DNA of 64,000 nucleotides from the NCBI GenBank assembly GCA_029202545.1, contig CP119311.1, forward strand, positions 4,340,001-4,404,000. The letters are read 5' to 3'. The notes beneath the pieces were generated by a model that was not told the DNA's origin, searched no databases, and worked only from the letters and a program-made list of their open reading frames with translations. Positions 8,568 to 19,300 of this stretch are shown piece by piece (position 1 is the first letter of the stretch; every line of letters begins with the position of its first letter). The stretch comes from Candidatus Pseudobacter hemicellulosilyticus. GTDB lineage: Bacteria > Bacteroidota > Bacteroidia > Chitinophagales > Chitinophagaceae. The position numbers were made by a program, and so were the translations under genes.

Positions 8568-11480
8568 TTATTTATTGTAGGGCTCTACCAGTAGTTTATA
8601 GTTGCCGGCAGGCAGCAGCTTACTGTCGAAGCTGATGGTCAGTTTCTTTTTTTCGCCTTTCAGGAGGATAAAGTAGTTGTCGTCCTGGAAAACCGGCAGG
8701 ATCTGTTCACCTGTGGCGGCATTGACAGCGCGTACCCGGACGGCAAAAGCGATGCTCTTATTGCTGTTGCTGACCGTGGCCTCAATAATGCTTTTGTCTT
8801 TTTCCTTTCTCAGCTGGCTGCTCGTTTGCAGGCTGGCTTTGGGCAATTTGTTGAGGGCGGTATAGTCGGCGGATTTATTGCTTCTCCAGTACCTGTTCTC
8901 TGAAAGGATTTTGCCATTGGCATCGGTCAGTTCCAGTTTGATGAACTGCATATCCTGCAGGGTATTGGACACATTTTTGCCAAATACTTCCAGGTCATAG
9001 AGCGAGTAGCCATAGGTAGTAGCCCTGCTGATGCCCTGCATCTTTACATAGCGGGCGGTTACGGGTGTAAAGCCGATCTGCTCTACGCCGCCTTTGCCGC
9101 TATCTGTTTTGTACACGTCGGTCCAGCTCCTGGCATCGGTGGATACCTGGATGGTATAGGCTCTGGCATGGGCGGATTCCCAGTTGAGGGTCACGGCGGC
9201 AACGGTCTGTGGTTGCCCCAGGTCCACATATACCCATTCGTTGTCATTATAGGCGCTGCTCCAGCGACTGCCGGAACTGCCGTCTGATACGGCATTGGCA
9301 TCAGCTGCTTCGGGCGAGCCGGAAGAAGCTACAGCGGGTACTTTATAGGCCAGGTTGTCGTTATTGAAATTGATATCAAAAGCCGGCGTAGCGGCATTGG
9401 CGGCAGCGTTGAGCGTTATTTCCTTTCCGTATCTGGGCGCGGCCTTGCCATCCAGGGTATACACGGTGGCTTTGGCTTTTACAGTATGGAGCGCCTGGGT
9501 AGTGGTGTTGATCACTTTGACGGAATTGTCCGCATAGCTCCACTGGATATGGATGGGCTCACAGGCTTTCTTCACGCCAAAATAAGCGCCGGTGAGGTCG
9601 TAATAATAATCGTAGGTCTGCCATACCATTGATGGGTAAGCGCTCTGGCTCATCCAGGTCATGATGCCGGAGGCATCGTCCCACATATGGTGCAGCCAGC
9701 CTTCATACATGGCTTTATTGGTTTCATAGTTCACCAGCTGGGCCTTGCGGCAGAAATCCTCTATGTTCTTAGCTTCGCCGTAGCTGCTGTTGATGGTGTT
9801 GACGTAGTTGTCGGGCCCGCCATTAAAGGCCGACTGCCCAAAGAAATGTTTGTTCCACATGTCATTGCGGGGCCACCAGCTATCTTCCGGCATGAACTTT
9901 TTGAAGCTCTCGAAAGTAGGGAATACGGCTGTTCCGATCTCCGTGCGGAAGCCCCAGCCGGGATCACCGCCAAAGCCGCCGGGGTACCTGGTGAAATACC
10001 ATTTGGGATGGAAGTTGACCCAGGGGCCGCTGCCGGTGAGGGCGTCGGAATGGGAATTGGCATGGTACCAGCGATCGCCGCCGTCAAAGGTCTTCACGTT
10101 CTCACGGAGCCAGCCGTTGAGCGGCGGCAGGGGATACCCTTCATTATCGCCGCACCAGAGGGCTATGCTGGCGTGGTTGCGGAGGCGCCTGATCTTTTCC
10201 ACGGCATTGTGGTTGAAAGCAAATACATCATTGGGCAGGTTGGGGTGCGAGTTAAGCCAGAAATCATCCCATACCATGATGCCGTATTTATCACAGGCGT
10301 CATAAAATTCTTCGTCGGTCACCGAGCCGATCCAGTTGCGGATCATATTGTAGTTCATCTGCTGGTGCAGGGATACTTTCAGGTCATATTCTTCACCGCG
10401 GCAGCGGAGCAGGTATTCACTCATGCCCCAGTTGCCGCCTTTGATAAAGATCCTTTCTCCATTCACGGAGATATGCAGCACATTGCCGATGGTATCATAG
10501 GTGTACTTCCTGATGCCAAATTTGATCTGCCGGCTGTCCACTGTTTTACCATCCACGCTGTACTGCAGATCGAGGGAATAGAGGTTGGGCGAACCATAAC
10601 CGTTGGGCCACCAGAGCGCCGGGTCTTTAATGAGCAGCTGTTTGAAAGACGCGGTATCAAAGAGCTGTTGGACGGTTTCACCAGCTTTGATAGTGACATC
10701 ACGGGTGAAACGGATATCGCCGGGTTGTATAGTGCCGCTGAGCTTACCTTTCAGCTCCGATTCGCCATGATTTTTCATGCCAACGGTCAAAGATACCAGT
10801 CCATCTTTTTGGGCTGTGAGATCAGTCCGGATCCAGGGATCGATCAGTGTGGCGTTGCCGCTGGTGCTGAGGTATACATCATCCGTAATGCCCTGGAGCA
10901 GGCCGGGCACGGAGGGCATCCAGTCCCAGCCATCACTGGAAATATAGGTAGGGCTGGCATAGTTGGGCACGGGCAGCTTGGGCCAGTACACCAATACGGC
11001 CAGGGTGTTTGGCTGACCGGTACGGATATAGGGCGTGATATCAAATTTGCCACGGTGCATAAAGCCATCCAGGAGTTCCAGCCGATGGCCGTTGAAGAAG
11101 ATCTCGCCTTTGCGGTTGATGCCTTCAAAGTTGAGCCAGACGGTTTGCCCGGCGGGTTTGTCGATACTCAATTCGGTACGGTACCAGAAATTCCGGTGGT
11201 ATTTTGATTTGTCTGCCTGGTAGGCATTGTCGCCGAAGTTGGGATCTTTTTCAAGACCGGCTTCCACATAGGCCGTGAATACGCAGCCGGGTACTACTGC
11301 TTTCACCCAGCTGCCGGTATTGTAGCCGGGGGCATAGAGGTTGACACTGTCTTTCCCAATGGCTGACTGTGGCGTCAGCATCCATTGTATGCGGTCACTG
11401 TTGAGCGATTGCCTGGTTTGGGCATGGAGCGGCACGGCGAGTACGGTATAGAGCAGCGCAGTGCATAGTTTTCTGACCAT
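8568..11480 (-). CDS. Secreted GH2 exo-glycosidase (beta-mannosidase / exo-glucosaminidase type) with CBM32-like insert
   Basis: Retaining GH2 exo-enzyme, 970 residues. Order: signal peptide ending PLHAQ; GH2 sugar-binding jelly roll (about 40-215); Ig-like domain (215-325); TIM barrel (330-640) with acid/base motif WCGDNE (Glu447) and nucleophile motif RTEIG (Glu514); C-terminal Ig-like fold interrupted by a discoidin/CBM32-like domain (about 710-834, with SGSRWSS and WVYVDLGQPQTVAAV). The fold downstream resumes with FIKLELTDANGKILSENRYW. The WCGDNE pattern sits between beta-mannosidases and exo-beta-glucosaminidases, so the sugar is not settled. I prefer the ATG at 11480 for its compact signal peptide. 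An ATG at 11519 overlaps the GH92 stop (TAATG) and would couple the two genes but adds 13 unlikely residues. Next to GH92, a role in removing a core beta-mannose is attractive but inferred. Confidence 0.85.
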   Translation of the reverse strand: MVRKLCTALLYTVLAVPLHAQTRQSLNSDRIQWMLTPQSAIGKDSVNLYAPGYNTGSWVKAVVPGCVFTAYVEAGLEKDPNFGDNAYQADKSKYHRNFWYRTELSIDKPAGQTVWLNFEGINRKGEIFFNGHRLELLDGFMHRGKFDITPYIRTGQPNTLAVLVYWPKLPVPNYASPTYISSDGWDWMPSVPGLLQGITDDVYLSTSGNATLIDPWIRTDLTAQKDGLVSLTVGMKNHGESELKGKLSGTIQPGDIRFTRDVTIKAGETVQQLFDTASFKQLLIKDPALWWPNGYGSPNLYSLDLQYSVDGKTVDSRQIKFGIRKYTYDTIGNVLHISVNGERIFIKGGNWGMSEYLLRCRGEEYDLKVSLHQQMNYNMIRNWIGSVTDEEFYDACDKYGIMVWDDFWLNSHPNLPNDVFAFNHNAVEKIRRLRNHASIALWCGDNEGYPLPPLNGWLRENVKTFDGGDRWYHANSHSDALTGSGPWVNFHPKWYFTRYPGGFGGDPGWGFRTEIGTAVFPTFESFKKFMPEDSWWPRNDMWNKHFFGQSAFNGGPDNYVNTINSSYGEAKNIEDFCRKAQLVNYETNKAMYEGWLHHMWDDASGIMTWMSQSAYPSMVWQTYDYYYDLTGAYFGVKKACEPIHIQWSYADNSVKVINTTTQALHTVKAKATVYTLDGKAAPRYGKEITLNAAANAATPAFDINFNNDNLAYKVPAVASSGSPEAADANAVSDGSSGSRWSSAYNDNEWVYVDLGQPQTVAAVTLNWESAHARAYTIQVSTDARSWTDVYKTDSGKGGVEQIGFTPVTARYVKMQGISRATTYGYSLYDLEVFGKNVSNTLQDMQFIKLELTDANGKILSENRYWRSNKSADYTALNKLPKASLQTSSQLRKEKDKSIIEATVSNSNKSIAFAVRVRAVNAATGEQILPVFQDDNYFILLKGEKKKLTISFDSKLLPAGNYKLLVEPYNK

Positions 11481-11518
11481 AATGGTGGATATTTTGTTCG
11501 GTGGTTTGCGCTGGCGCA

Positions 11519-13804
11519 TTAAGGTTGTGTCAGCGAGAAGGGACGGTCGGCCTTGTTGATCCCCCTGCCGGTGGCAGGCTGGTTGCCCATCTGCAACAAC
11601 AGATGGCCGCCATTATAGAGATCGCTGTAGCTGATATAGTTTTTTGTATGGGACGAACCATTGAGGCTGGCCGACTGGATATAGACGTTCTCTTTGCTGT
11701 TCTGTTTTGCTTCGATCACAAATTTTTTCCCGTTCTCCATCGTGATAGTGGCTTTGGGAAATACCGGGCTGCCCAGCACATACTGATCGGTGCCCGGGCA
11801 AACGCTGTAGATACCCAGGGCGCTGAGTACGTACCAGGACGACATGCCGCCCTGGTCCTCATCTCCCGGAAAACCTTTTTCCGTGGCATTGTAGAGCCTG
11901 TCCATTACCTGGCGCACATGGTACTGCGTTTTCCAGGGCTGGCCTGCATAGCTGTAGAGATAGATCATGTGCTGGATGGGCTGGTTGCCATGGGCATATT
12001 GTCCCATACCGGCCAGCACCATTTCCTGCATCTCATGGATCATACCGCCATAGCTGCCGTATTTAACGGTATTGGGTATGGTGAATACGGAATCTATTTT
12101 AGTGGTAAAGGCTTTGTCGCCCCCCATCAGGTTGATCATGCCCTGCACATCATGAAAAACGGACCAGGTATAATGCCAGGCGTTACCCTCGGTATAGGGA
12201 CCGCCCCAGACATAGGGATCAAAGTCGGGCGTCCAGCTGCCGTCATTGCGGCGGCCGCGCATGAAACCCACGGTGGAGTCATACACGTTCCGGTAATTAT
12301 ACATGGTGCGGGCAAAGATCTGCTCGTAGAATTTGTTGCCGGTCATCCGGGCCAGCTGCCAGGCGCAGAAATCATCATAGGCATATTCCAGCGTCTGCGC
12401 GGTTGATCCTTCAGATTCCGGGTAGGGCACAAAACCCAGCTGCCAGTAGGGTTTCCAGCCGGCCCTGCCATTGGCGCCGCCCCAGGGTCCTTTGTTCATG
12501 GACTCATTGGCATAGGCTTTCAATGCCGAGTCCGGGTTGAAGCTGCGGATGCCTTTTACCCAGGCATCAGTGAGCAGGGAAATAGCATGGTTGCCCAACA
12601 TGCCGCCGGTCTCTCCGGGGAATGACCAGGCCGGCAGCCAGCCGCATTGCTGCTGGGCGTCCAGCAGGGCCTGCATATACCGTCCCTGCATGGTGGGATG
12701 CAGGATATTGGTGAGCGGGAACTGGGAACGGAAAGTATCCCAGAAACCATTATCAGTATACATATATCCTGCATGTACTTTGGCGTCATAGGGGCTCCAG
12801 TAATGAGGATTGCCGCTGGCATCATATTCAAAGAACTGCCGGCTGAACAGGTTGGCGCGGAAGAGACAGCTGTAGAAAGTGGCTTTCTGTTCTTCGGTGC
12901 CGCCTTCCACCAGTACACGGCCCAGCAGCTGGTTCCAGGCAGCGGCGGCCGCGGTCTTTGTCTGCTCCAGTGTTTTATGGCTGCCAAGTTCCCGGTTCCA
13001 GGTAAGGAGGGCCTGTTCCGGACTGATATAGGAGGAAGCTACGCGGGCCTGTACTTTAACGCCGGGTTTGAACTGCAGGTAAGCGCCTACGCCATCGCCA
13101 TGGGCGTTGGTTTGCCCTGGCACATGGGTATTAGCCTTATTTTCCCAGATGCCGTAGGCAGTAAAGGGCTGATCAAATTCAATAACGAAATAATTTTTGA
13201 ACGAACCAGGGGCAAAGCGCTGGTTATTGATCCAGCCAATGATCCTTCTTTCTCCCGGCAGGATGGTCACCTCGCTTTGTTTGGTATAGCCATCCAGCAC
13301 CAGGAAAGCCGGTTTGCCTTTGGGGAAGCTGAAACGCAGGTGGGCACCCCGTTCTGTGGGCGATAATTCTGTGCGGATACCGTTATCAAATTGTACGGCG
13401 TAATAATGTGGTCTGGCCGTTTCGTTGGCATGGGAGAAAGTGCTGGCGCGTTTGTTCTCGTCCAGTACCAGCTCACCCATCACAGGCATGAGGGAGAATA
13501 CGCCGTAATCACTGACCCAGGGACTGCACTGGTGGGCCTGCTGGAAGCCGCGGATGCTGTTGACACTGTACTGGTATTTCCAGCCTTCGCCATTTTTGCC
13601 GGTCTGTGCGGCCCAGGTATGCATGCCATAGAGCAGGGCGGTGGTGGGGTAGGTATTGCCCCAGCTCAATTCATATTTTGAGTCGGTACCCTGTAGCGTA
13701 TTGACGTACTGTACCAGGTTGGTCTGCTGCGCTACCGCAGCGTTCCCGATGCAACTGATGAATAGCAAGCAGCATAGCCACTTGGCCACAGGTAATTGGT
13801 TCAT
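11519..13804 (-). CDS. GH92 alpha-mannosidase (Glu-type)
   Basis: Calcium-dependent inverting exo-alpha-mannosidase, 761 residues, exported by a signal peptide ending AAVAQ. GH92 hallmarks are clear: an N-terminal beta-sandwich with GTDSKYELSWGNTYP; TDNGFWDTFRSQFPL at about 350; YTEGNAWHYTW with the candidate catalytic acid Glu539; and PGDEDQGGMSSW at 646, supplying the Asp pair thought to act as general base. One odd position: the usual NEP of this family is NQP at about 607 (GNQPIQH), close to the mannose-binding site, so linkage preference may differ. It follows FecR by 32 bp and its stop touches the upstream GH2 ATG. Expected to work with the GH2 enzyme on a mannose-capped glycan in the periplasm or at the surface. 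Confidence 0.93.
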   Translation of the reverse strand: MNQLPVAKWLCCLLFISCIGNAAVAQQTNLVQYVNTLQGTDSKYELSWGNTYPTTALLYGMHTWAAQTGKNGEGWKYQYSVNSIRGFQQAHQCSPWVSDYGVFSLMPVMGELVLDENKRASTFSHANETARPHYYAVQFDNGIRTELSPTERGAHLRFSFPKGKPAFLVLDGYTKQSEVTILPGERRIIGWINNQRFAPGSFKNYFVIEFDQPFTAYGIWENKANTHVPGQTNAHGDGVGAYLQFKPGVKVQARVASSYISPEQALLTWNRELGSHKTLEQTKTAAAAAWNQLLGRVLVEGGTEEQKATFYSCLFRANLFSRQFFEYDASGNPHYWSPYDAKVHAGYMYTDNGFWDTFRSQFPLTNILHPTMQGRYMQALLDAQQQCGWLPAWSFPGETGGMLGNHAISLLTDAWVKGIRSFNPDSALKAYANESMNKGPWGGANGRAGWKPYWQLGFVPYPESEGSTAQTLEYAYDDFCAWQLARMTGNKFYEQIFARTMYNYRNVYDSTVGFMRGRRNDGSWTPDFDPYVWGGPYTEGNAWHYTWSVFHDVQGMINLMGGDKAFTTKIDSVFTIPNTVKYGSYGGMIHEMQEMVLAGMGQYAHGNQPIQHMIYLYSYAGQPWKTQYHVRQVMDRLYNATEKGFPGDEDQGGMSSWYVLSALGIYSVCPGTDQYVLGSPVFPKATITMENGKKFVIEAKQNSKENVYIQSASLNGSSHTKNYISYSDLYNGGHLLLQMGNQPATGRGINKADRPFSLTQP

Positions 13805-13836
13805 ACCGCTATAGTCACGGTTGGAGGAGAAAACCG

Positions 13837-14844
13837 CTATTTACATTTTTTCTCACCCGTAATAAAATATACGTTGATCAGCTTGCTCTGGCCGATATCG
13901 CTGCCATTGGTGAGGGCTATCATGTCCAGGATCTCCTGGAGCGGGAGACGGGCATCAAAGCTGCCGGTGATCAGGCATTCCTCCAGTTTGGGATTGCGGA
14001 ACCACAATTCAATACCAAAGCGGCGTTCCAGTCTTCTGGCCACATCTTTATAGGTCATGTTGCGGAATACCAGCTGGTCGCTGGTCCAGGCGGTATAATC
14101 GCGGGCGGTGGTGCTGTCTTTCTCTACACTGCCGTCTGCATGGCAGATCAGGCGCTGATCGGGCAGCAGCTGGCCCAACTCTTTGCTGGAATCACTGACT
14201 GCTACTTTGCCTTTTGTTACGGTGACCGCAATGGCGGTGTCAGGTTTATAGGCGTCAATATTGAAAGCGGTGCCCAGCACTTTGGTAGTGAGCTGGCGGG
14301 TATGTACTTCAAAGGGCTGGCTGGCCAGTGGCTGTACATCAAAATAGGCTTCGCCTTCCAGCCAGAACTCGCGTTTGCCATTGGAGAAGGCGCTGTCAAA
14401 CCTGAGCGAAGAACCGGCATTGAGCCAGACCTGCGAACGGTCAGGCAGGCGCACCAGCAACACGGAGGTGTCCGCCTTGTATTGCTGCCAGGCAATGGGC
14501 TGTGCTGTTTCAGCAGCCGACCGGTAGTAAAAGTAAAAAGCGCCTACTGATAACAGTAACAGTACGCCGGCGGCGGCTATCCAGCGTTGCATTTTCCGGC
14601 TGCGCGGCGGCATATGCACCAGTGCGGGCGCCTCTTCTGCGGGGGTTGCGGGCTTTACCTGTCCTTCTATGGACTGGAACAATTGTTTGCCCAGCTGGTC
14701 CCTGCGTTGTTCACTGAGTCCTTCTGTTAAGCCCGGGTTTGCTTCCTGCGCAGCATACCATTGGTCGAGTTCCCGTTGTTCCTGTACGGAAGCCTGGCCG
14801 CTGAGTACCTTATCGATCAATTGTTGTAAACGCTCTTTTTCCAT
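13837..14844 (-). CDS. FecR-family anti-sigma factor / signal transducer (no adjacent sigma gene)
   Basis: Inner-membrane regulator of 335 residues. The short cytoplasmic N-terminal part (1-85) includes SGQASVQEQRELDQW. A single membrane helix follows (about 88-107), then the periplasmic FecR domain (LPDRSQVWLNAGSSLRFDSAF..., 127-220) and a C-terminal DUF4974-like domain (LVFRNMTYKDVARRLERRFGI..., 265-333). In this class the C-terminal domain contacts the STN domain of a TonB receptor, and the N-terminus holds an ECF sigma factor. Here it lies 48 bp after a SusD and downstream of an STN-bearing SusC, but no ECF sigma gene is found on this strand in the window. I took the ATG at 14844 (MEKERLQQL); an in-frame ATG at 14871 would add nine residues. 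Confidence 0.9.
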   Translation of the reverse strand: MEKERLQQLIDKVLSGQASVQEQRELDQWYAAQEANPGLTEGLSEQRRDQLGKQLFQSIEGQVKPATPAEEAPALVHMPPRSRKMQRWIAAAGVLLLLSVGAFYFYYRSAAETAQPIAWQQYKADTSVLLVRLPDRSQVWLNAGSSLRFDSAFSNGKREFWLEGEAYFDVQPLASQPFEVHTRQLTTKVLGTAFNIDAYKPDTAIAVTVTKGKVAVSDSSKELGQLLPDQRLICHADGSVEKDSTTARDYTAWTSDQLVFRNMTYKDVARRLERRFGIELWFRNPKLEECLITGSFDARLPLQEILDMIALTNGSDIGQSKLINVYFITGEKKCK

Positions 14845-14892
14845 ACAGGTGTTTAGTTGAACCAGATCCACTGCAAAAGTATCCGAAGATGG

Positions 14893-16380
14893 CTATTTAA
14901 GCAAGGGGTTTTTCTGGACCTCGCTCAATGGTATCGGCAGCTGAAGGTCCTTTTCAGTAAATGCTTTTACGTGATTGGGCGCCTGAAAGCCGATCAGGTC
15001 TACAATCCCGCCTGTTCCGGTGTTCAGGGCTTTGCGGGTGCGGATCATATCAAACCAGGTCTGCCATTCAAAACAGAGTTCCAGGAACCTTTCTTTTAAT
15101 ACAGTATTAACACTTAGCTGGGCAGGGGCCGTGCTGCCCGGGAATGCCCGCTGCCTGACCTGCTGGTAGGCTTCCAGGGCAGTGGCGTCAGTTGTTGTTC
15201 CACCATCCATGCGGGCCCGGGCCTCAGCGCAGAGCAGCAGGATATCAGCGTAACGGATCCAGGAAAAATTCAGGCCTGATTTTCCCGATACTTCGGCCTG
15301 TGTATCCCAGTATTTGAACAGCATCGGATCTGGCAGCGTGATGGTATTGCCTGCGTTTTTGTATTCCGGGTAACGCGAGATAAAGAACACCTGCTCCTGC
15401 CTGCGCTGGTCGTCTGGGGCATAGGCATTGTAAAAATCGGGATGGGGCGCCAGTGCGCCGCCATAGGCAGGTTGTATGGTGATAGGCAGATCAGGGAAGG
15501 GCATCAGGAAAAAGTGCAGGATATTGCCGGCGGTGATGGCGTCACGCTGCAGCATGAAGATATGCTCGCCGGTATTCTGCAGCGATTGTTTCCGCAGGTC
15601 TGCATAGCTGGCAAAGAGTGCAAAGGACCTGCTGTCAATCACCTCCCTGGCCTTTTCATAGGCCAGCTGGTAATACCGCTGGCCTTTTTGCAGAGGGTAG
15701 CCTGCCATGCTGATATAGACTTTGGCCAGCAGGGATTTTACAGCGCCCAGGGATATATGACCACTGGCATCGGTCCAGGGCAGGCCGGATTGTTCCGCCA
15801 GGGCCAGGTCTGCCACAATCTGCTCATACACTTTTTCCTGGCTGGCCTTGGGGATGCGGGTATTGCTGAGATCCGTAGTGGGCGTGATCTTCAGGGGTAT
15901 ATCGCCAAACAGCTGTACACCCATGAAATAATACCAGGCCCGCAGGAAATACACTTCGCCCATATATTTCTTCTTTGCGGCTTCGGTGAGGATATTGCTG
16001 CGACTGAGGTTATCGATCACGCTGTTGCAGTTCTCCACCGGGTAGTACAATGCTTTCCACCAGTATTCCAGTAAGCCGTTGGCGGGATCAATATAGTCCA
16101 GCCGCAGGAACTGGTTCTCTTCAAAGCCGGCCGGCCGCAGGCGCGTGCTGTAGCCTGTCAGGTATTCTGTTACAAAAGCGGGGCTGGTAGCTACCCCGAG
16201 ATTGGTGATGAAAATATCATCCAGGCCGGTATAGGCGCCGTTCACCGCCGCCTGTACCTGGGCTTCCGTTTTGTAATAGTTATCGGGACTGATGAAGCCG
16301 GAGGAATCCTCGTCCAGGAATTTGTTGCAGCTGCCCAGCAGCAGTAAAGAGCAAGCAGATATATAGATTAATGCTTTCAT
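14893..16380 (-). CDS. SusD/RagB-family lipoprotein, partner of the STN SusC
   Basis: Surface glycan-binding lipoprotein, 495 residues, lipobox LLGSC (Cys18) followed by NKFLDEDSSGFISPDNYY, a typical SusD start. SusD helices are seen around AKKKYMGEVYFLRAWYYF and KSLLAKVYISMAGYPLQ. The C-terminal block is LLLCAEARARMDGG, LKERFLELCFEWQTWFDMIRTRKA and a terminal EVQKNPLLK. Three bases separate it from the upstream SusC stop, so the two are surely co-transcribed. It is followed by FecR, which more usually precedes SusC in such loci. Confidence 0.92.
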   Translation of the reverse strand: MKALIYISACSLLLLGSCNKFLDEDSSGFISPDNYYKTEAQVQAAVNGAYTGLDDIFITNLGVATSPAFVTEYLTGYSTRLRPAGFEENQFLRLDYIDPANGLLEYWWKALYYPVENCNSVIDNLSRSNILTEAAKKKYMGEVYFLRAWYYFMGVQLFGDIPLKITPTTDLSNTRIPKASQEKVYEQIVADLALAEQSGLPWTDASGHISLGAVKSLLAKVYISMAGYPLQKGQRYYQLAYEKAREVIDSRSFALFASYADLRKQSLQNTGEHIFMLQRDAITAGNILHFFLMPFPDLPITIQPAYGGALAPHPDFYNAYAPDDQRRQEQVFFISRYPEYKNAGNTITLPDPMLFKYWDTQAEVSGKSGLNFSWIRYADILLLCAEARARMDGGTTTDATALEAYQQVRQRAFPGSTAPAQLSVNTVLKERFLELCFEWQTWFDMIRTRKALNTGTGGIVDLIGFQAPNHVKAFTEKDLQLPIPLSEVQKNPLLK

Positions 16381-16383
16381 GGC

Positions 16384-19300
16384 TCAGAAGGTTACCTGTA
16401 AGGTGAAGGATAGGGTTTTAGCTTTCGGGTACTGGTACACGTCAACGCCCTGGTTGAGGTCGCCGTCAAAAGAAGTGGTCTCGGGATCATAGCCCCTGTA
16501 TTTCGTGAAAAGCAGGTAGTTCTCTGCATTGATGCCGATGCTGCATTTTTCCATATGCAGTTTTCGCAGCAGGGCAGGGGACAGCTCATAGCTCAGGGCA
16601 ATATTGCGGAAGCGAATAAAGGAGCCGTCCTCGATGTAATAGTTGTCCATTTCATTATCCGCTCCGTCTGATTGCAGGCGCAATTGTGGCAGGTTGGTCT
16701 GCTGCTGTTCCGGCGTCCAGGCTTTGAGGACATTGGAAAAACTGTTGACGCTGGTGGTAGGGCTTTCCATAATGTAACGTGGGAAATTGGCCAGCTTATG
16801 CCCAAACATACCGCTGATATCCAGGAAGAGGGAGAAAGGGCCGCTGCTGAAAGTATTGGTCAGGTCGCACTGGTAACGGGGCATTTTACTGCCCAGCGGG
16901 ATGCGGTCGCCGGCGTCTTTCACACCGTTCTTATTGTTATCGGCATATTTGATATCCCCTGGCTTGCGGCCATAGCGGGCTGCTTCGGCGGCTTCGCTGC
17001 TTTGCCAGGTGCCGAGGCGGTAATACCCGAAATACTGGTCAATGGGTTGCCCTTCCATGATACGGCCGGCCCAGTTATAAATAATGTCCCCGTTGAGGTG
17101 CAGTACTTTGGACCTGCTCAGGAAAAAGTTGAGGCCGCTGCTCCAGCTGAAGCGGGCGCGGGTAATGTTCCGGCTGCGCAAACTCAGCTCCAGGCCATGA
17201 TTGAGGATGGAGCCTACATTGTCGTAGATGCTGGAATAACCGGTGGTGGCGGGCAGCTGCCTGTTATAGAGCAGGTCGGACGTCAGCTTACGGTACCATT
17301 CCACGGAGAAGCTGAGGTGGTCTTCCAGGATACTGCCGTCCAGCCCGATATTCCATTGTTTGCCTCTTTCCCATTTCAGGTTCCTGTTGCCGGGGTTGGA
17401 GAGGACCACAGCAGGTTGCTGGCTGCCGTTGAAGACCACCTGGGAGGGATTGAGCAGGGAGAGGGTGGCGTAGTTGCCGATCTCTGCATTGCCGGTAATA
17501 CCCCAGCTGACCCGCAGTTTCAGGTAGTTGAATGGCGTATGCAGGCCGGCAAAGAATTCTTCTCCCGATACTAACCAGGCGCCCCAGACGGCGGGGAAAT
17601 AACCATATTTATTGTTCTTCCCAAAACGTGAAGAACCGTCCACCCGGAAGGAGGCGCCACCCAGGTAGCGGCCGTCATAGTCATACAGGAGACGGCCGAA
17701 AAAGGAATTCATCTGGTTCTGCTGGCGCTGGGAACTGGGGCCCTGTGGCATAGCGCCCGACTGGAGGCTGTTATAGCCCAGCAGGTTGTCGAAGAAATTC
17801 TCCGAGCCGGCGAAGGTGCTGCTGCCTGCATTAAAGTACCAACTGGCGCCGGCCAGGGCGGTGATGCGGTGTTTGCCAAAGCGGTCGTTGTACGACAAAT
17901 AATCTTCATTGGTCCAGGCGCCCGACTGACCATTGCTGCGCTGGGCCACCCCATTCTGGATATCGGAGAAACCGAAGATGCCGATGGCCGAGAAATAATT
18001 GTGGTAAGAACCGCCCAGCTGTCCGCTGAAGCTGGTCACCAGGTCCAGTTTTTTATGGAGATGTACTGTTCCCGTGATATTACCCATGGCATAGGTCTGG
18101 CCGGTAACGGACTTCACATCATTCAACAATCGCAACGGATTCTCTGATTGTTCAGCACCGGGATAATCTCCTTTGCGCGACCAGCTCCCGTCATTGTATT
18201 TCACCGGGATGAAAGGCAGGTATTCATACATTTCCCGGATGGCGTTGAAGCCAAGGGTATTGAGGTCAACGTTGCGGGATTGCAGTCCGCCGGCATTGAG
18301 GATGGTCTTCAGCTGCAGCCAGGGCTTTACTTCCCAGCCCAGGTTGGCAAAGAGATTGATCTGCTCCAGGTAGCTGTTCTTCATAATGCCTTCCTGCCTT
18401 TTGTAGGAGATATTGACCAGGCTGGTCATAATATCCCTTCCGCCCCTGAGCGTAAGGGAGCTATTGGTGGAGAAAGCGGGGCGGGTAGCTTCTTTTTGCC
18501 AGTTCATATTATAGCGGGGTGTGCCGTCCGGGTAAAACAGGTCGTTCTTACGGGTGAACTGGTTATTGGGATCTTTGTGCGGCGCCAACCGGCCGGGTGT
18601 ATAGGCATATTGCCTTTCTATCATCTCCAGTGCGCCGGACGCATCCAGCAGGTTGATCTCGCTGGCCAGTTTACCCATGCTGACGCGGTTGGCAAACTGG
18701 ATGTTCGATTTGTTCTTTACACCCTGTTTGGATGTCATCAGGATCACGCCGTTGCTGCCGCGCGAACCATAGATAGCAGCGGAGGCGGCGTCTTTGAGGA
18801 TATCAACAGACTGGATGATATTGGGATCAATGAGGACGGGATCCAGTCCAACAATGCCGTCCAGTACAAAGAGCGGGGCATTGGAGGCGTTGATGGAGCC
18901 GGTGCCGCGGATCTTGATAGTGGGGCTGCTGCCGGGTTTGCCGGAATTGAGCATGATGCTGGCGCCGGGTATTTTGCCGGCCATGGCTTCTACTATGTTG
19001 ATGGAGGCGGAGCGTTCACTGAGCTGTGCTGCCGATACGGTGGAAATGGCGGTGGCCATCCTTTTGCGTTGAACATTGCCATAGCCTATCACGATAACCT
19101 CGTTAAGCGCCTGCCGCTGGTTGGGGCTCAGCAGAATGGTCATAGGTTGGTACTGCACGGGCAGGGTGATAGTGGCAAAACCTATGGAGCTGATCTCCAG
19201 GCTGTCGCTACGGGTGGCATACAGTACAAAATTGCCCTGCTCATTGCTGATGGCGGCATTTCGGCTGTTCTTTATAGTGATGGTGACCCCGGGCAGGGCT

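Noticed and set aside
9687..11207. 506-codon plus-strand open frame opposite the GH2 gene
   Set aside because: Antisense shadow; the GH2 frame has catalytic motifs and a signal peptide.
11481..11519. Earlier ATG for the GH2 gene overlapping the GH92 stop (TAATG)
   Set aside because: It would allow translational coupling, but adds 13 polar residues before an otherwise complete signal peptide; kept only as an alternative.
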